DNA of 64,000 nucleotides, taken from assembly GCA_965249005.1 (NCBI GenBank), contig CBDFLD010000010.1, positions 1-64,000 on the forward strand, read 5' to 3'. The position numbers were made by a program, and so were the translations under genes. Every line of letters starts with the position of its first letter. Position 1 is the stretch's first letter. A model generated the notes under the pieces. That model was not told the DNA's origin, searched no databases, and worked only from the letters and a program-made list of their open reading frames with translations. Below, piece by piece: positions 1-8,900 of the stretch. The stretch is from CBDFLD01 sp965249005. GTDB taxonomy: Bacteria; Acidobacteriota; UBA6911.

Positions 1-201
1 GCTGACCGCCGCCCCAGGCGCTGGAGGAAATCCTGCTGGTCCCGGACCAGGAGGTGGGCAAGATGCCCGAGCGCGAGCGGCTCAAGACCGAGGCCATCGA
101 GCAGAAGACTCGGTTTAAGGACCGGCTGGCTGGTGTGGTCCGAACTGGGTCACGGCGTCACGCGGCCCGACATCCTGGCCAAGATTCGGATTCTCGGTTG
201 A
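1..201 (+). CDS. 3' end of an upstream gene, apparently frame-shifted
   Basis: Protein-like sequence is split over two frames. A charged helical stretch (positions 6 to about 130, including LKTEAIEQKTRFKDRL) is in one frame, and a natural-looking ending (GVTRPDILAKIRILG, stop at 199-201) is in the next. A stop at 3-5 blocks the first frame upstream. The simplest reading is the C-terminus of a phage structural protein carrying one or two one-base indels, either real decay or sequencing error at the edge of the contig. The family is not recognised. It ends 12 bases before the next gene. Confidence 0.3.
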   Translation, partial: ADRRPRRWRKSCWSRTRRWARCPSASGSRPRPSSRRLGLRTGWLVWSELGHGVTRPDILAKIRILG

Positions 202-213
202 CGGAGGTGATTC

Positions 214-633
214 ATGGCGATTCAAGTGAAGCATGTCCGTCCGGGCATCCTGGTCGTGGCCGACGCAGGCCTCCGATTCGGACCGGGTCAAGTCCTGGAA
301 GTCAAGACTTTGACGCCGCAGCTGGAACGGGCAATCTCGGCCGGAGTGCTCGTCCGGGGTAAGCGTAAACAACAGACTCGAACCGGCTCCCCGCCCGAGG
401 GTTCCCAACCCGAGTCGGCATCGACCGCCGAGGTCGACGATTCCGCTGGAGGGGAAGAGACCGAGGAACCGGAGATCGATCTCTCCAAGCTCCGGGCGCG
501 TGAGGCCATCTCGAAGGTCGAAGCGGAGGACGATCCCATCCGGCTCAAGGCCCACCTTTCGGGCGAGCAGCGCCGCACGGTGATCGCCGTGCTGGAAAAA
601 CGTTTGACGGAGGTGGACGCTGACAACCGTTGA
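214..633 (+). CDS. Hypothetical phage protein, 139 aa
   Basis: A small acidic protein starts at ATG 214 behind a GGAGG-like site (cggaggtg). The N-terminal 50 residues are mixed beta/alpha (VRPGILVVADAGLRFGPGQ, then KTLTPQLERAISAGVLV). A low-complexity Ser/Glu-rich linker follows (about 55-90), then a helical C-terminus ending in EKRLTEVDADNR. The N-terminus resembles that of the 95-aa protein at 2537, which sits directly before the sheath gene: both have a short beta segment, then a residue-limited alpha turn and a charged tail. Its place upstream of connector and tail-completion genes suggests a head-tail interface or accessory role. The family is unknown to me. Confidence 0.6.
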   Translation: MAIQVKHVRPGILVVADAGLRFGPGQVLEVKTLTPQLERAISAGVLVRGKRKQQTRTGSPPEGSQPESASTAEVDDSAGGEETEEPEIDLSKLRAREAISKVEAEDDPIRLKAHLSGEQRRTVIAVLEKRLTEVDADNR

Positions 634-1066
634 TCTCCTATCCTCGCTGCGCCTGGATCTCTCCGACGCGGACGGCGCGCTCTTTACCGACGAAGCACTC
701 ACGCGCTGCCTCGAGAAAGGCGTCTACCGTCTGGGTCGGGACCTGGACACGCCCCTGTCCGTCGTCGACGGCGAGATCGATCCGGAACCGGAAGGCGACA
801 CCCGCGAAATGCTTCTGCTCTTGGGGCAAATCCATGCCTGCCAATTCATGCGGGCCAAAACCGCGAATGCCTTCTCCTTCTCGAGCGGCGACAAGCGGGT
901 CGACAAGACCAAGCAACCCGAGCACTGGGCCAAGTTCGAGGGAGACCTCAAGACCCTTTACAAGCAGCACCTGAGCAGAGTGCGGCCGGGCGCCTTAAGT
1001 CTGGAGGACACCATCGTCTCCCCGAACCTCAAGCCGGTCATCTACGAGCAGGGAGGCGACCTGTGA
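620..1066 (+). CDS. Putative head-tail connector-like protein, 148 aa
   Basis: The frame is open from 608 and ends at 1066. No ATG, GTG or TTG occurs at the front of it. A CTG at 620, placed behind GGAGGTGG and overlapping the stop of the previous gene, is the best start; the first ATG (809) would cut off an obviously coding N-terminus (SSLRLDLSDADGALFTDEALTRCL). That N-terminus, two acidic-amphipathic helices with an LDLSD turn, looks like gp6-type connector or neck proteins. The C-terminal part is charged and helical. Position ahead of the gp10-like protein agrees. Assignment is by style and position, not by a diagnostic motif. Confidence 0.55.
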   Translation: MTTVDLLSSLRLDLSDADGALFTDEALTRCLEKGVYRLGRDLDTPLSVVDGEIDPEPEGDTREMLLLLGQIHACQFMRAKTANAFSFSSGDKRVDKTKQPEHWAKFEGDLKTLYKQHLSRVRPGALSLEDTIVSPNLKPVIYEQGGDL

Positions 1067-1425
1067 ATCTGTTAACTGACGGCGAGAAGGCGCTGGCCGC
1101 CGGCGATGTCCGGGACTTGATCCTGGCCTCAGATCAGCAGGTCGATCTGCTGCGCAGTGAGCCCGGCGAGCGGCTCTACGGTTCCGACGATGCCAGCTAC
1201 GCGAAGGTCGGATCGTTTGCGCTGGAGTTCGTCGAGATTCCGCCCGAAGATCTCAGCCACAAAATCGACGCCGTGGCCTGCGTCCTGCCGGAGGTGGACG
1301 TCCGTCCCGAGGACCACGTGCAAGAGAGCGAGATCACGTTTCGCGTCCAGACTGTCGAGGTGCAACGGCTCTTCGGCGTCCTGACCCACAAGGTGCTGAA
1401 ACTGGTGCGCCTCCATGGGAGTTAG
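1063..1425 (+). CDS. Hypothetical phage head-tail joining protein, 120 aa
   Basis: GTG start at 1063 overlaps the previous stop by four bases, showing translational coupling. The protein begins with a helix (LTDGEKALAAGDVRDLILAS) and continues as beta-strand sequence (SYAKVGSFALEFVEIPPEDL and VQESEITFRVQTVEVQ). Its 3' end overlaps the next gene by 11 bases. Size, beta-rich composition and location between a connector-like and a gp10-like gene fit a head closure or stopper protein of a tailed phage. I do not recognise a named family. Confidence 0.6.
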   Translation: MNLLTDGEKALAAGDVRDLILASDQQVDLLRSEPGERLYGSDDASYAKVGSFALEFVEIPPEDLSHKIDAVACVLPEVDVRPEDHVQESEITFRVQTVEVQRLFGVLTHKVLKLVRLHGS

Positions 1426-1900
1426 ACGCACCGGCGACTGGGGCAAGGCACGGGCGAAGCTGGCCGCCGCTCCGGGTGCGCACCTGACCCTGGCGCTCAA
1501 GCAAGCGACCCTAAAGAACGCCCTGCTTCTGGTCCGCGAGATCAAGCGCGGCATTCGCTCCCAGGCCCCCGGCGGCAAGCCGTTCGCCAAGCTCGCCGAG
1601 AGCACTATCCGGCGAAAAGGTTCGACGAAGGCCCTGATCGATACCGGCTTTTTGGTCAACGCCATCACCCAGAAAATTGTGGTCGAGGGCGCCTTCGTGG
1701 GTCTCGTGCGCGGCACGGTCAACAAGGAGGGCGAGGACCTGGTCAACATCGGGGCGGTGATGGAATACGGCGCCACGATCCAGCATCCCAACGGAGCCAC
1801 CATCATCATCCCAGCGCGACCGTTTCTGCATCCGGTGATGGCCAAGCACCGCAAGCAGATCGTCGAGCATTACCGCGAGGCCATCCGTGCGGCGCTCTGA
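1415..1900 (+). CDS. Phage virion morphogenesis / HK97 gp10-like tail completion protein
   Basis: 161 aa, ATG 1415, overlapping the upstream gene. The features of gp10-like/virion-morphogenesis proteins are present: a basic N-terminus, a central helix (REIKRGIRSQAPGGKPFAKL), a conserved ALIDTGFLVNAI segment (the Leu-x-Asp-Thr-Gly motif typical of this group), and an IGAVMEYGATIQ segment followed by IPARPFLHPVM. These proteins join the tail terminator to the neck. Last gene before the first promoter-like element, so probably the end of a transcription unit. Confidence 0.75.
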   Translation: MGVRRTGDWGKARAKLAAAPGAHLTLALKQATLKNALLLVREIKRGIRSQAPGGKPFAKLAESTIRRKGSTKALIDTGFLVNAITQKIVVEGAFVGLVRGTVNKEGEDLVNIGAVMEYGATIQHPNGATIIIPARPFLHPVMAKHRKQIVEHYREAIRAAL

Positions 1901-1908
1901 ACCTAGTC

Positions 1909-1939
1909 CCGACACTTTCCGGCGCTCTCCGGTAAGTAT
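1909..1939 (+). promoter_or_regulatory. Putative phage late promoter, copy 1
   Basis: CCGACA at 1909-1914 and TAAGTAT at 1933-1939 are separated by exactly 18 bases, directly after the stop at 1900 and 27 bases before the start at 1967. The same boxes with the same spacing occur at 11989-12019 and 17172-17202, each ahead of a tail gene. The conserved edges and variable centre fit a promoter recognised by one sigma factor or phage activator. No transcript data. Confidence 0.55.
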
Positions 1940-1966
1940 CCAAAGAAGCACTGGAGGTGCGCGACT

Positions 1967-2518
1967 TTGCAAACGACTGTTCGGCCCGTTGTGGAAACCC
2001 TGATTCGCCTGGTGAAGGCCGAGATCGACCCAGACGCAGTACTGGTCGCGGCGGACGATGTGTTCGAGGTGCCCAAGGTCCCGAGCCTCATCCTGCAAGG
2101 TCCGACGCTGGTGGAGGACGGCGACCGCCGCACTCAGGCCCGGATGGTGGAAAAGGACGTTCCGAACCTCCGCTATCAGGCCTGCCGCCATCCGCGCCTC
2201 TATCACCTCGACTTCGACGTCATCGTCACGGCCGCCCACGAGGGCCAGCTGTTCGATATCGAGGAGAAAGTGGCGCGTTTTTATCAGGTTCATCCGGAGA
2301 TGTCGGTCGGGGATCGCGGATCGCTGCCTCTCACCGAGCTGGTTCCGCTGGGGGGCCTGCGGCGCGTGAACCTGTCGAATCTGCGTCAGAGCTCGGGCCG
2401 TTGCCGGATCGAGGACTGTCCCGTCTACGACGGACGGGTCGAAACCGGAGGGCTCATCAAGGACCGCGCCTTCCAGTTCCGCGACGGGGTCCACGAGGAT
2501 CGTCTCTACACACCGTAA
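1967..2518 (+). CDS. Tail terminator/completion-like protein, 183 aa
   Basis: The start is TTG 1967, chosen because GGAGGT lies 9 bases upstream and the reading starts cleanly (QTTVRPVVETLIRLVKAEID). The N-terminal helix followed by a strand-turn-strand core (YHLDFDVIVTAAHEGQLFDI, then VARFYQVHP) resembles tail terminator proteins, which cap the tube and sheath at the neck end. A glycine-rich, Cys-containing C-terminus (RCRIEDCPVYDGRVETGG) is less usual. First gene after late-promoter copy 1, immediately upstream of the sheath unit. Confidence 0.55.
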   Translation: MQTTVRPVVETLIRLVKAEIDPDAVLVAADDVFEVPKVPSLILQGPTLVEDGDRRTQARMVEKDVPNLRYQACRHPRLYHLDFDVIVTAAHEGQLFDIEEKVARFYQVHPEMSVGDRGSLPLTELVPLGGLRRVNLSNLRQSSGRCRIEDCPVYDGRVETGGLIKDRAFQFRDGVHEDRLYTP

Positions 2519-2536
2519 GTGAGGAGGAATCGAAAA

Positions 2537-2824
2537 GTGATCGCCATCAAGAATCTATTGTTTCAACCCCTGACCTTCGGGCTCGCTACCAAAGGCCAGG
2601 GGCTTCATCTCGGCCCGCGTGAGAGCCGCCTCGTCAGCAAGAAAGATGTTTCTGATGAACTACGAGCGGCCGCCCAGCGGGGCCTGGTCACGCTCACCCA
2701 AGTCGTCAAGCCGCCCAAGGCTCGACCCAACGCTGCTTCGACTTCCCAGACCCGATCCAAAGCGACACCCACGGGCAAGGCAACCGCCACGCCCCGGCGT
2801 CCGAAGCGTGGAGGTAAACCATGA
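2537..2824 (+). CDS. Hypothetical small basic protein upstream of sheath, 95 aa
   Basis: GTG 2537 follows a strong GAGGAGG (2521-2527) and gives VIAIKNLLFQPLTFGLATKG. A longer start at 2519 would consume the ribosome site, so 2537 is preferred. The first 60 residues are a small alpha/beta domain (LHLGPRESRLVSKKDVSDEL), followed by a Lys/Arg/Thr/Pro-rich tail. The stop overlaps the ATG of the sheath gene. Small proteins of this type precede sheath genes in myoviruses, but the function is unknown. Confidence 0.6.
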   Translation: MIAIKNLLFQPLTFGLATKGQGLHLGPRESRLVSKKDVSDELRAAAQRGLVTLTQVVKPPKARPNAASTSQTRSKATPTGKATATPRRPKRGGKP

Positions 2825-4668
2825 CGAATCTATCACCAGGCGTTAAGACCCGCGAAATCGATTTCAGCTACTACGTCAAGCACCTGTCCACCTCATCGGC
2901 CGCCATGGTGGGTGTGGCCCAGCGCGGCCCCATCAACCAGCCGGTGCTGGTCACCAGCTGGGAGCAGTTCGTCACCCGATTCGGCTCCTACATCCAGGCC
3001 GGCTATCTGGCCTATGCGGCGCGCGCCTTCTTCGACAACGGCGGTTCGGTGCTCTACGTCGTCCGGATCGCGCATCTCTCCGATCCGACCGACCGCAACA
3101 GCCTGACCGCCGCCACCTCGGCGGTGACGCTTTGGGACCGCCGCCGAGTCCCAGCGAGTCTCGAGACCGGTACGGCCGGTGTGATCCGATGGGTCGCTCA
3201 CGGGGCTGAAGCCTGGGGGAACACCATCCAGGTCGAGCTGGTCGGGGCGGGAACGAACACGCCGCTTTCGGTGAACGTTTCCAACCGAAAAATCCAGGTC
3301 AACCTGGAGACCGACGGCGCCGAGGCGGTGATCAGCACGGCGGCTGAGGTCGTGGCGGCGGTCACAGCCGCGCCGGAAGCCAGGCAGCTGGTCCACGTGT
3401 CGATCAAAGAGAACGGAATCTTGCAGCCTGTAGCGGAGACGAACCTGGCAGGAGGGGTGGACAGCCAACACACGCTCGGTGTCGCGGCCGCCAACGAGGG
3501 ATTATGGGGCGATCGTCTCGCTGTCGAAATCGAAGATAGTCAACGCAATCCGAAGACTGAATTCAACCTCGTTGTTCGATACCGGGACGTGGTCGTCGAG
3601 ACCTTCGCTGACCTGACCATGGACGAGTCGGCTCCCAACCACGTGGAGCTGGCCGTCAACGGACGCTCCGAGTTCATCAGGGTCGAAGACCTCAGTCCAT
3701 CGTCTGGAACGGCCGAGGACCGTCCACAAGTCGGCAGGTTCTTTTTCTACAACGGGGACGACGGATTGGCTGGGCTCACGGACGCCGACTACATCGGAGA
3801 TCCAAGCGCCCATACCGGTTTTTACGCCTTCGACGAAATCGATTCGCTCAACCTGCTGATGGCTCCAGGGGTTACGACAGCGGCCGTGATCCATGGCGGC
3901 ATCGGCTACGCCGAGCGACGCAAAGACCTGATGTTTGTGGCCGAGGCGCCGTTGCATCTCGAACCGCAGGAGGCGGTCGAATTTCGCAGGGGCCAGGGCA
4001 TGTACTCGCACGCGGGGTTTAACTCCTCCTACGGCATCCTCTACTACCCCTGGCTCGAGGTCCAGGACCCGGTGAGCGGCAAACCCAAGCGGATCCCACC
4101 TTCCGGCGCCGTGGCCGGCTGCTTCGCTCGGAGCGACCGCAAGGCCGGCGTCTGGCAGGCCCCGGCGGGCATCGACCGGGGCCGCATCGTGGGCGCCCTG
4201 GCCCTGGGTTACAAGACCAGCCGCAGCGAGCGCGACGTGCTCTATCCGGAGGGCGTCAACGCCATCGTCTCGTTCCCCGATACCGGCATCCACGTCTGGG
4301 GCCAGAAGACCCTCCAGAGCCAACCGTCGGCACTCGACCGGATCAACGTCCGGCGGCTGATGATCTACATCGAAGAGGCCATTGCCGAGTCGTCCCGGTT
4401 CGTCGTCTTCGAACCCAACAACCCCCAGACTTGGCGGTCGCTGGTGCGGTTGATCCACCCCTTCCTGGAAGAACTCCGGGGCCAGGGCGGACTGGTTGAC
4501 TTTGCCGTCCAGTGCGACGAGGAGACCAACACGCCCGCTGCCATCGACCGTAACCAGCTGGTGGCCCGGGTCTTTGTGAAGCCCACCCGGACGGCGGAGT
4601 TTATCGAGCTCCACTTCGTGCTCACCACAACCGGAGCCGACTTCCGGGAAATCATAGAGATCACGTAA
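2821..4668 (+). CDS. Contractile tail sheath protein, 615 aa
   Basis: The protein polymerises around the tube and contracts to drive it through the target envelope. The N-terminus (LSPGVKTREIDFSYYVK, then a G-x-A-x-RGPINQPVLVTSW segment and YAARAFFDNGG) is the standard sheath N-terminal domain. The C-terminal domain contains NVRRLMIYIEEAIAESSRF, FEPNNPQTWRSL and the final beta strands that exchange between neighbours. The middle 250 residues are the variable surface domain. ATG 2821 lies behind GGAGG. It is the only sheath gene in the window, unlike multi-sheath extracellular injection systems. Confidence 0.95.
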   Translation: MTNLSPGVKTREIDFSYYVKHLSTSSAAMVGVAQRGPINQPVLVTSWEQFVTRFGSYIQAGYLAYAARAFFDNGGSVLYVVRIAHLSDPTDRNSLTAATSAVTLWDRRRVPASLETGTAGVIRWVAHGAEAWGNTIQVELVGAGTNTPLSVNVSNRKIQVNLETDGAEAVISTAAEVVAAVTAAPEARQLVHVSIKENGILQPVAETNLAGGVDSQHTLGVAAANEGLWGDRLAVEIEDSQRNPKTEFNLVVRYRDVVVETFADLTMDESAPNHVELAVNGRSEFIRVEDLSPSSGTAEDRPQVGRFFFYNGDDGLAGLTDADYIGDPSAHTGFYAFDEIDSLNLLMAPGVTTAAVIHGGIGYAERRKDLMFVAEAPLHLEPQEAVEFRRGQGMYSHAGFNSSYGILYYPWLEVQDPVSGKPKRIPPSGAVAGCFARSDRKAGVWQAPAGIDRGRIVGALALGYKTSRSERDVLYPEGVNAIVSFPDTGIHVWGQKTLQSQPSALDRINVRRLMIYIEEAIAESSRFVVFEPNNPQTWRSLVRLIHPFLEELRGQGGLVDFAVQCDEETNTPAAIDRNQLVARVFVKPTRTAEFIELHFVLTTTGADFREIIEIT

Positions 4669-4681
4669 AGGAGACAGATCG

Positions 4682-5143
4682 ATGCGCAGTGGAAACATGC
4701 CCAAGAGTCTTTATCAGAACTGGCAGTTCGCCATCGAGGTCAACGGCTTCGACGTGGCGCTGTTCCGAAAAGGCCAGGAGCCCAAGACCGAGTTCGAGGA
4801 AGTGGCCTTCGCTCCGGCCGGGTCGATGTTCGATCAGAAGGTGGCGGGCCGGGTCAAGTTCGAGGACATCACGCTCGAGAAAGCCGTCCTGCAGGACGGC
4901 TCGGACGAGGCGGCCCGTGACTGGATCAAAAAGCAGGTCGATGTCAACGCCGTGACGGGTGGCCTACCCAGCGACTACATGCGCGAGGTCGACGTCGTTC
5001 GCTACGACCGCGCCGGCAACGAAACCCGGCGCTGGACCCTGCACGGGGCCTGGATCAAGTCGCTGGAGTACGACGAGCTCGAGGGGGCCAACACCGACAA
5101 CACCATCGAGAAGCTGACCCTTAGCTTCCAGTACTGGACCTGA
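4682..5143 (+). CDS. Tail tube protein (T4 gp19-like), 153 aa
   Basis: The major inner tube subunit. The beta-barrel pattern of gp19/Hcp-like proteins is clear: NWQFAIEVNGFDVALF, then EFEEVAFAPAGS, GRVKFEDITLEKAVLQDGS, RDWIKKQVDVN, and the closing strands WTLHGAWIKSLEYDELEG and IEKLTLSFQYW. ATG 4682 is placed behind AAAGGAGA; an internal ATG at 4697 (MPKSLYQN) is also possible. Separated from the sheath gene by 13 bases and followed by the chaperone gene, as in other myovirus tails. Confidence 0.92.
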   Translation: MRSGNMPKSLYQNWQFAIEVNGFDVALFRKGQEPKTEFEEVAFAPAGSMFDQKVAGRVKFEDITLEKAVLQDGSDEAARDWIKKQVDVNAVTGGLPSDYMREVDVVRYDRAGNETRRWTLHGAWIKSLEYDELEGANTDNTIEKLTLSFQYWT

Positions 5144-5160
5144 TCCAAAGGAGGGAGACG

Positions 5161-5838
5161 ATGCACGTATTCGAATTGCCCAGCGGCCAAGAAGTCGAGC
5201 TTCGGGAGATGACCGGCGCCGAGGAGGAGCTGCTCACCAATCAGCGTCTCATCCGCACGGGCGAGGCCGTCAACCAGGTGTTCCGAAACGGCATCGTGCG
5301 GCTCGGAGAGAACGAGGAACCGTCCATCCAGGACGTGCTCGATCTCTTGTCCGGGGACCGGCTCTTCATCCTGGTCAAGCTCCGTCAGGTCTCACTCGGC
5401 GACGAGGTCGAGCTGGAACTGACCTGCACGAGTCCCGCCTGCGGCGCCGTCAATCCGGTCACCATCCACATCGACGAGCTGGAGACGACCCCCTACCCCA
5501 AGGAGCGGCAGTTCACTTTCGAACTGCCCGGATCGGGACGCACCGTCCGGTTCGGTTGCCTCGACGGGCACAAGGAGAAGCGCCTGGCGGCGCTCAAGGA
5601 ACCCTCCATCTCCTCGGCCCTGCTGATCCGCCTCGTCGACATCGACGGATCGGCTCCCAGCAAGAAGCTGATGAACGAAATGACGCTCGGGGACCGCAGT
5701 GCCCTGCGCCAGGAGATGGTGCGCGTCGACGCCGGCATCGACACCACCATCGAAGTCCATTGCGAGTCCTGTAACGCGCCGCTGCGCACGCGCCTGGAGG
5801 CCGAGCCGGGTTTTTTATTCCCCGGAATTCGCTTGTAA
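5161..5838 (+). CDS. Tail assembly chaperone / T4 baseplate-protein family, 225 aa
   Basis: It sits between tube and tape measure, the position of tail assembly chaperones. The N-terminus (FELPSGQEVELREMTGAEEE) is typical of this family in T4-like baseplate/chaperone proteins. Two Cys pairs (CTSPAC near residue 83-88 and CESC near 198-201) could form a zinc knuckle. The frame ends at 5838, only six residues after a UUUUUUA slippery site at 5811-5817. A -1 slip there would replace those residues by a 56-residue extension from the overlapping frame, giving a 275-aa product. ATG 5161 follows AAAGGAGGG. Confidence 0.8.
   Translation: MHVFELPSGQEVELREMTGAEEELLTNQRLIRTGEAVNQVFRNGIVRLGENEEPSIQDVLDLLSGDRLFILVKLRQVSLGDEVELELTCTSPACGAVNPVTIHIDELETTPYPKERQFTFELPGSGRTVRFGCLDGHKEKRLAALKEPSISSALLIRLVDIDGSAPSKKLMNEMTLGDRSALRQEMVRVDAGIDTTIEVHCESCNAPLRTRLEAEPGFLFPGIRL
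5811..5817 (+). promoter_or_regulatory. Putative -1 ribosomal frameshift site (U UUU UUA)
   Basis: In the chaperone frame the codons here are GGT TTT TTA, so the heptamer T TTT TTA has the canonical X XXY YYZ register. A -1 slip enters a frame that stays open to 5987 and encodes plausible protein. Tail assembly chaperone genes of many tailed phages use a programmed frameshift at this exact position between tube and tape measure (established for lambda G/GT and widely conserved). Confidence 0.7.
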
Positions 5839-5987
5839 GCGACGCCTTCTTTCTGGCCTACGGCGGGCTCCACTGGAGTTATTCGGAGACCCGCGCCCTG
5901 CCGCTTCGCATGCGCCACGAGTTTGTCGTGGCGCTCGAGCGGCAGCTTGATTTTGAGCGCCAGCAGTTGGAGAGGAAACGAACGTGA
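5817..5987 (+). CDS. Frameshift extension of the tail assembly chaperone (56 codons)
   Basis: This is the -1 frame relative to the chaperone gene. It contains DAFFLAYGGLHWSYSETRA, LPLRMRHEFVVALERQL and ends in ERKRT; the FF-LAY-GG-W and LP-R-R pattern is seen in small T4-like proteins encoded before tape measure genes. No ATG, GTG or TTG with a ribosome site opens it, which supports expression only as a fusion. Its TGA stop overlaps the GTG start of the tape measure gene. A one-base deletion in the T run would produce the same picture. Confidence 0.65.
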   Translation: MPRNSLVSDAFFLAYGGLHWSYSETRALPLRMRHEFVVALERQLDFERQQLERKRT

Positions 5988-8900
5988 GCGAAGACCTTGG
6001 ACTCGGCGTCGTCGTCTCGATGAAGGATGCGTTCTCCCAGAACGCGGGCCGCGTGCAGTCGTCCATGCAGTCACTCGACCAGACAGTGGCTGCCTCCTCC
6101 GAACGCATGACGCGCAACATGGACCGCATCCAGAAGGGCGCCATGCTGATGGGCGCGGGCCTGGCGCTGATGGCCCTGCCGGTGGGTCTGGTCGCCTCAA
6201 CCGCCGCCACCCAGAAGGCGCTGGGAGAGCTGTCCTCGCTTGGCGTTCAGGACCTGCAGGCCATCGAGGATGCGGCTGAGTCCTTCACCAACACCTGGGC
6301 TGGATCAAGCAAGGCCGAGTTCATAACCGCCTCCTACGACGTGCGCTCGGCGCTCTCGGGACTCACCGACGAGGCCGTCGGGTCGTTTACCGCCATGGCC
6401 GCTCTGACGGGCAAGGCCACTAAAGCCACCACCGAGGAGATGGTCGGAAACTTTACGACGGCCTACGGCATCTTCAAGCCCATCATGGCCGAGCTGTCGG
6501 ATGCCGAGTGGGCGCAAACCTTCGCCGGGGCCATGGCCCAGACCGTGGCCTCGTTTAAGACCAACGGCCGCCAGATGGCCGACGCCATCAAGAACATCGG
6601 CGCCGTGGCCGCCTCCTCCAACGTGCCGCTCGAGGAGCAACTGGCCATCCTCGGACAGCTGCAGACCACCATGCCGGGATCGGAGGCCGGCACCCTCTAC
6701 AAGGCCTTCATCATGAAGGCCGCCGAAGCCGGCGAGAAGCTCGGCCTCTCCATGGTGGATTCGAGCGGACGCCTGAAGGGCATCATTCCCATCCTTAAGG
6801 AGATCCAGGGCAAGTTCCCGGACCTCTCCCAAGCCGCCGCCCAAGTCGAGATCAAGAAGGCCTTCGGCTCGGACGAAGCCGTCAAGTTTCTGCTTCAGAT
6901 GTCCCAAGGCGTCGGGGCGCTCGAAACCAATATCCGCTCGGTCGAGCAAGCCATGCGCACCGGGACCGCCGTGACCGAGCAGATGGCCCGGTCCATGAAT
7001 CTCGACATCGGTGCCCGGCTCAAGCTCGTCGGTCAGCAGATAGGCAACCTGGCCGAGATCCTGGGCCGCACGCTCCTGCCGGTCGTGACCCCGGTGCTGG
7101 ACGCCATCTCTCGTGGGATTGTGTTCTTCCAGGGCCTCGCTCGTGCTGTGCCTGGACTGAATCGGGTTCTGCTCACGCTCTCGATTGGGCTGGGTGCGGT
7201 GCTTACCGTGGTGGGCGGCGCGATCGCGGCGGTCGGAACTATCGGCCTGATGCTGCCCGCGATCAAGGCCGGGCTCGCCGCCATGGGCTTGAGCATCGCC
7301 GGAGTCGGTTCGGCGTTTGCGGCTTACTTCCTGCCGGTCGTCGCCATCATCGGTGGCGTGGTGCTGGCCGTCACCCTGCTCAAGCGGGCCTGGGAGTCCA
7401 ATTTCGGGGGCATCCGCGACATGATTTTAGGCGTGTGGGGCCGCATTAAACTGGTCTTTGGGGCAATCCGGGCGTTGATTTCCTCGCTCACGGGCGGCAT
7501 GGGCGAAATGTCGGCCGAGCTTGCCCAAAAGCTCGAGCAGGCCGGGCTGCTGGGGCTGGTCGTCGCGGTGTTCCGCGTCTATTACCGGGTGCGGCAATTT
7601 CTGGGGGGACTCCGGGAAGCCTTCTCCAGCGCCTTCGGGAAGATCGGGACGATTCTCGAACCACCCGTTCGCGCGCTCGTTGCGGCCTTCGGCCGACTCT
7701 TCCAGGCTATCGGTTCGGTGACGAGCATCTTCTCGCTGGCGGCCGAGTCCGCCGACGCCTCCTCGTTTCGCACGCTAGGCGCCACCTTGGGGGCGGTCCT
7801 GGGCGTGATTGCCCAGATCGGGGGCTATCTGTTGAAGTTCGTCGTCTACGGGCTGGTGGGCGTGATCGAAGTCGTCGCCTGGGTGGTCCGAGCCTTTATC
7901 GGGCTGGGTAAAGTCATCGTCACGGCCCTCATCGAGGCGGGACAATATCTTTACAAATTCTTCCTGCCGCTGCGCCTGCTGGCCCAGGCGCTGCTGCTGA
8001 TGGGGCGGGTCGCCGCTACCCTCTGGCAGGTGCTCACCGGCGACCTGTCGGTGCTTGACGGACTCAAGGCCATCGGCCGCGCCGTGGTGGATTTCCTGGC
8101 CACGCCGTTCCGGTGGGCCCGGGACGTGGTCGCCGGCATCTGGGGTGTTCTTCAAGCGCTGTTTTCCACGGTCTCTGGGTTCTTTTATTCGGTGGCGGCG
8201 ACCCTGGTCCGCGTTTTCATGGACTTGCCGCTGGTCGGGACCCTGACGGTGGTGTTCTCGGCCGTGAAGAGCTTCCTAGCCGGCGACACCACGTTCTTCG
8301 AGGCGGGAAAGCGAATCCTGATCGCGCTGGGTAAGGGCATCTGGTCGGCGGCGACCTATCCGTTCGAGCTATTCAAACAAGCGCTCGGCCGGTTGCGCTC
8401 CCTGCTGCCATTCTCCGATGCCCAGACCGGACCCCTTTCGAACCTGACGGCCTCCGGGTCCGCCATCCTCCAGACGCTCGCCCAGGGCATGAGGGGCGTC
8501 GCGGGATTGCCCGTCCGGGTTCTGTCGGGCGTGTTCGCGGGGCTCGGAACCACGGCCATCCAAGGATGGCAGAGCCTCCAGTCGCTCGGCACATCGGCCC
8601 TGGGGGCCCTAGTGGCGCCCTTTCACGGCATTGCCGACGTCGCGTCTGCTGCCTGGAACCGGATTACGACGACCGCCGTCCGGGCCTGGAGCGGTCTGAA
8701 GTCCATGGCCGGGAGCGCTGTGGCGTGGATGAAGGAGCCCTTCGCGGGATTGGCCAGGGCTGCATCGTCCACTTGGAACCAAGTGAGAAACGTCGTCGGT
8801 GGCGGAGCGACACTTCTGGAAAGGGTCGCTGGCGGAGTCGCCCAAGCCGCGCCGGCTATGCTCGCTGGTACCCTGGCGCTTACCCCCGTGGTGGCGGGCC

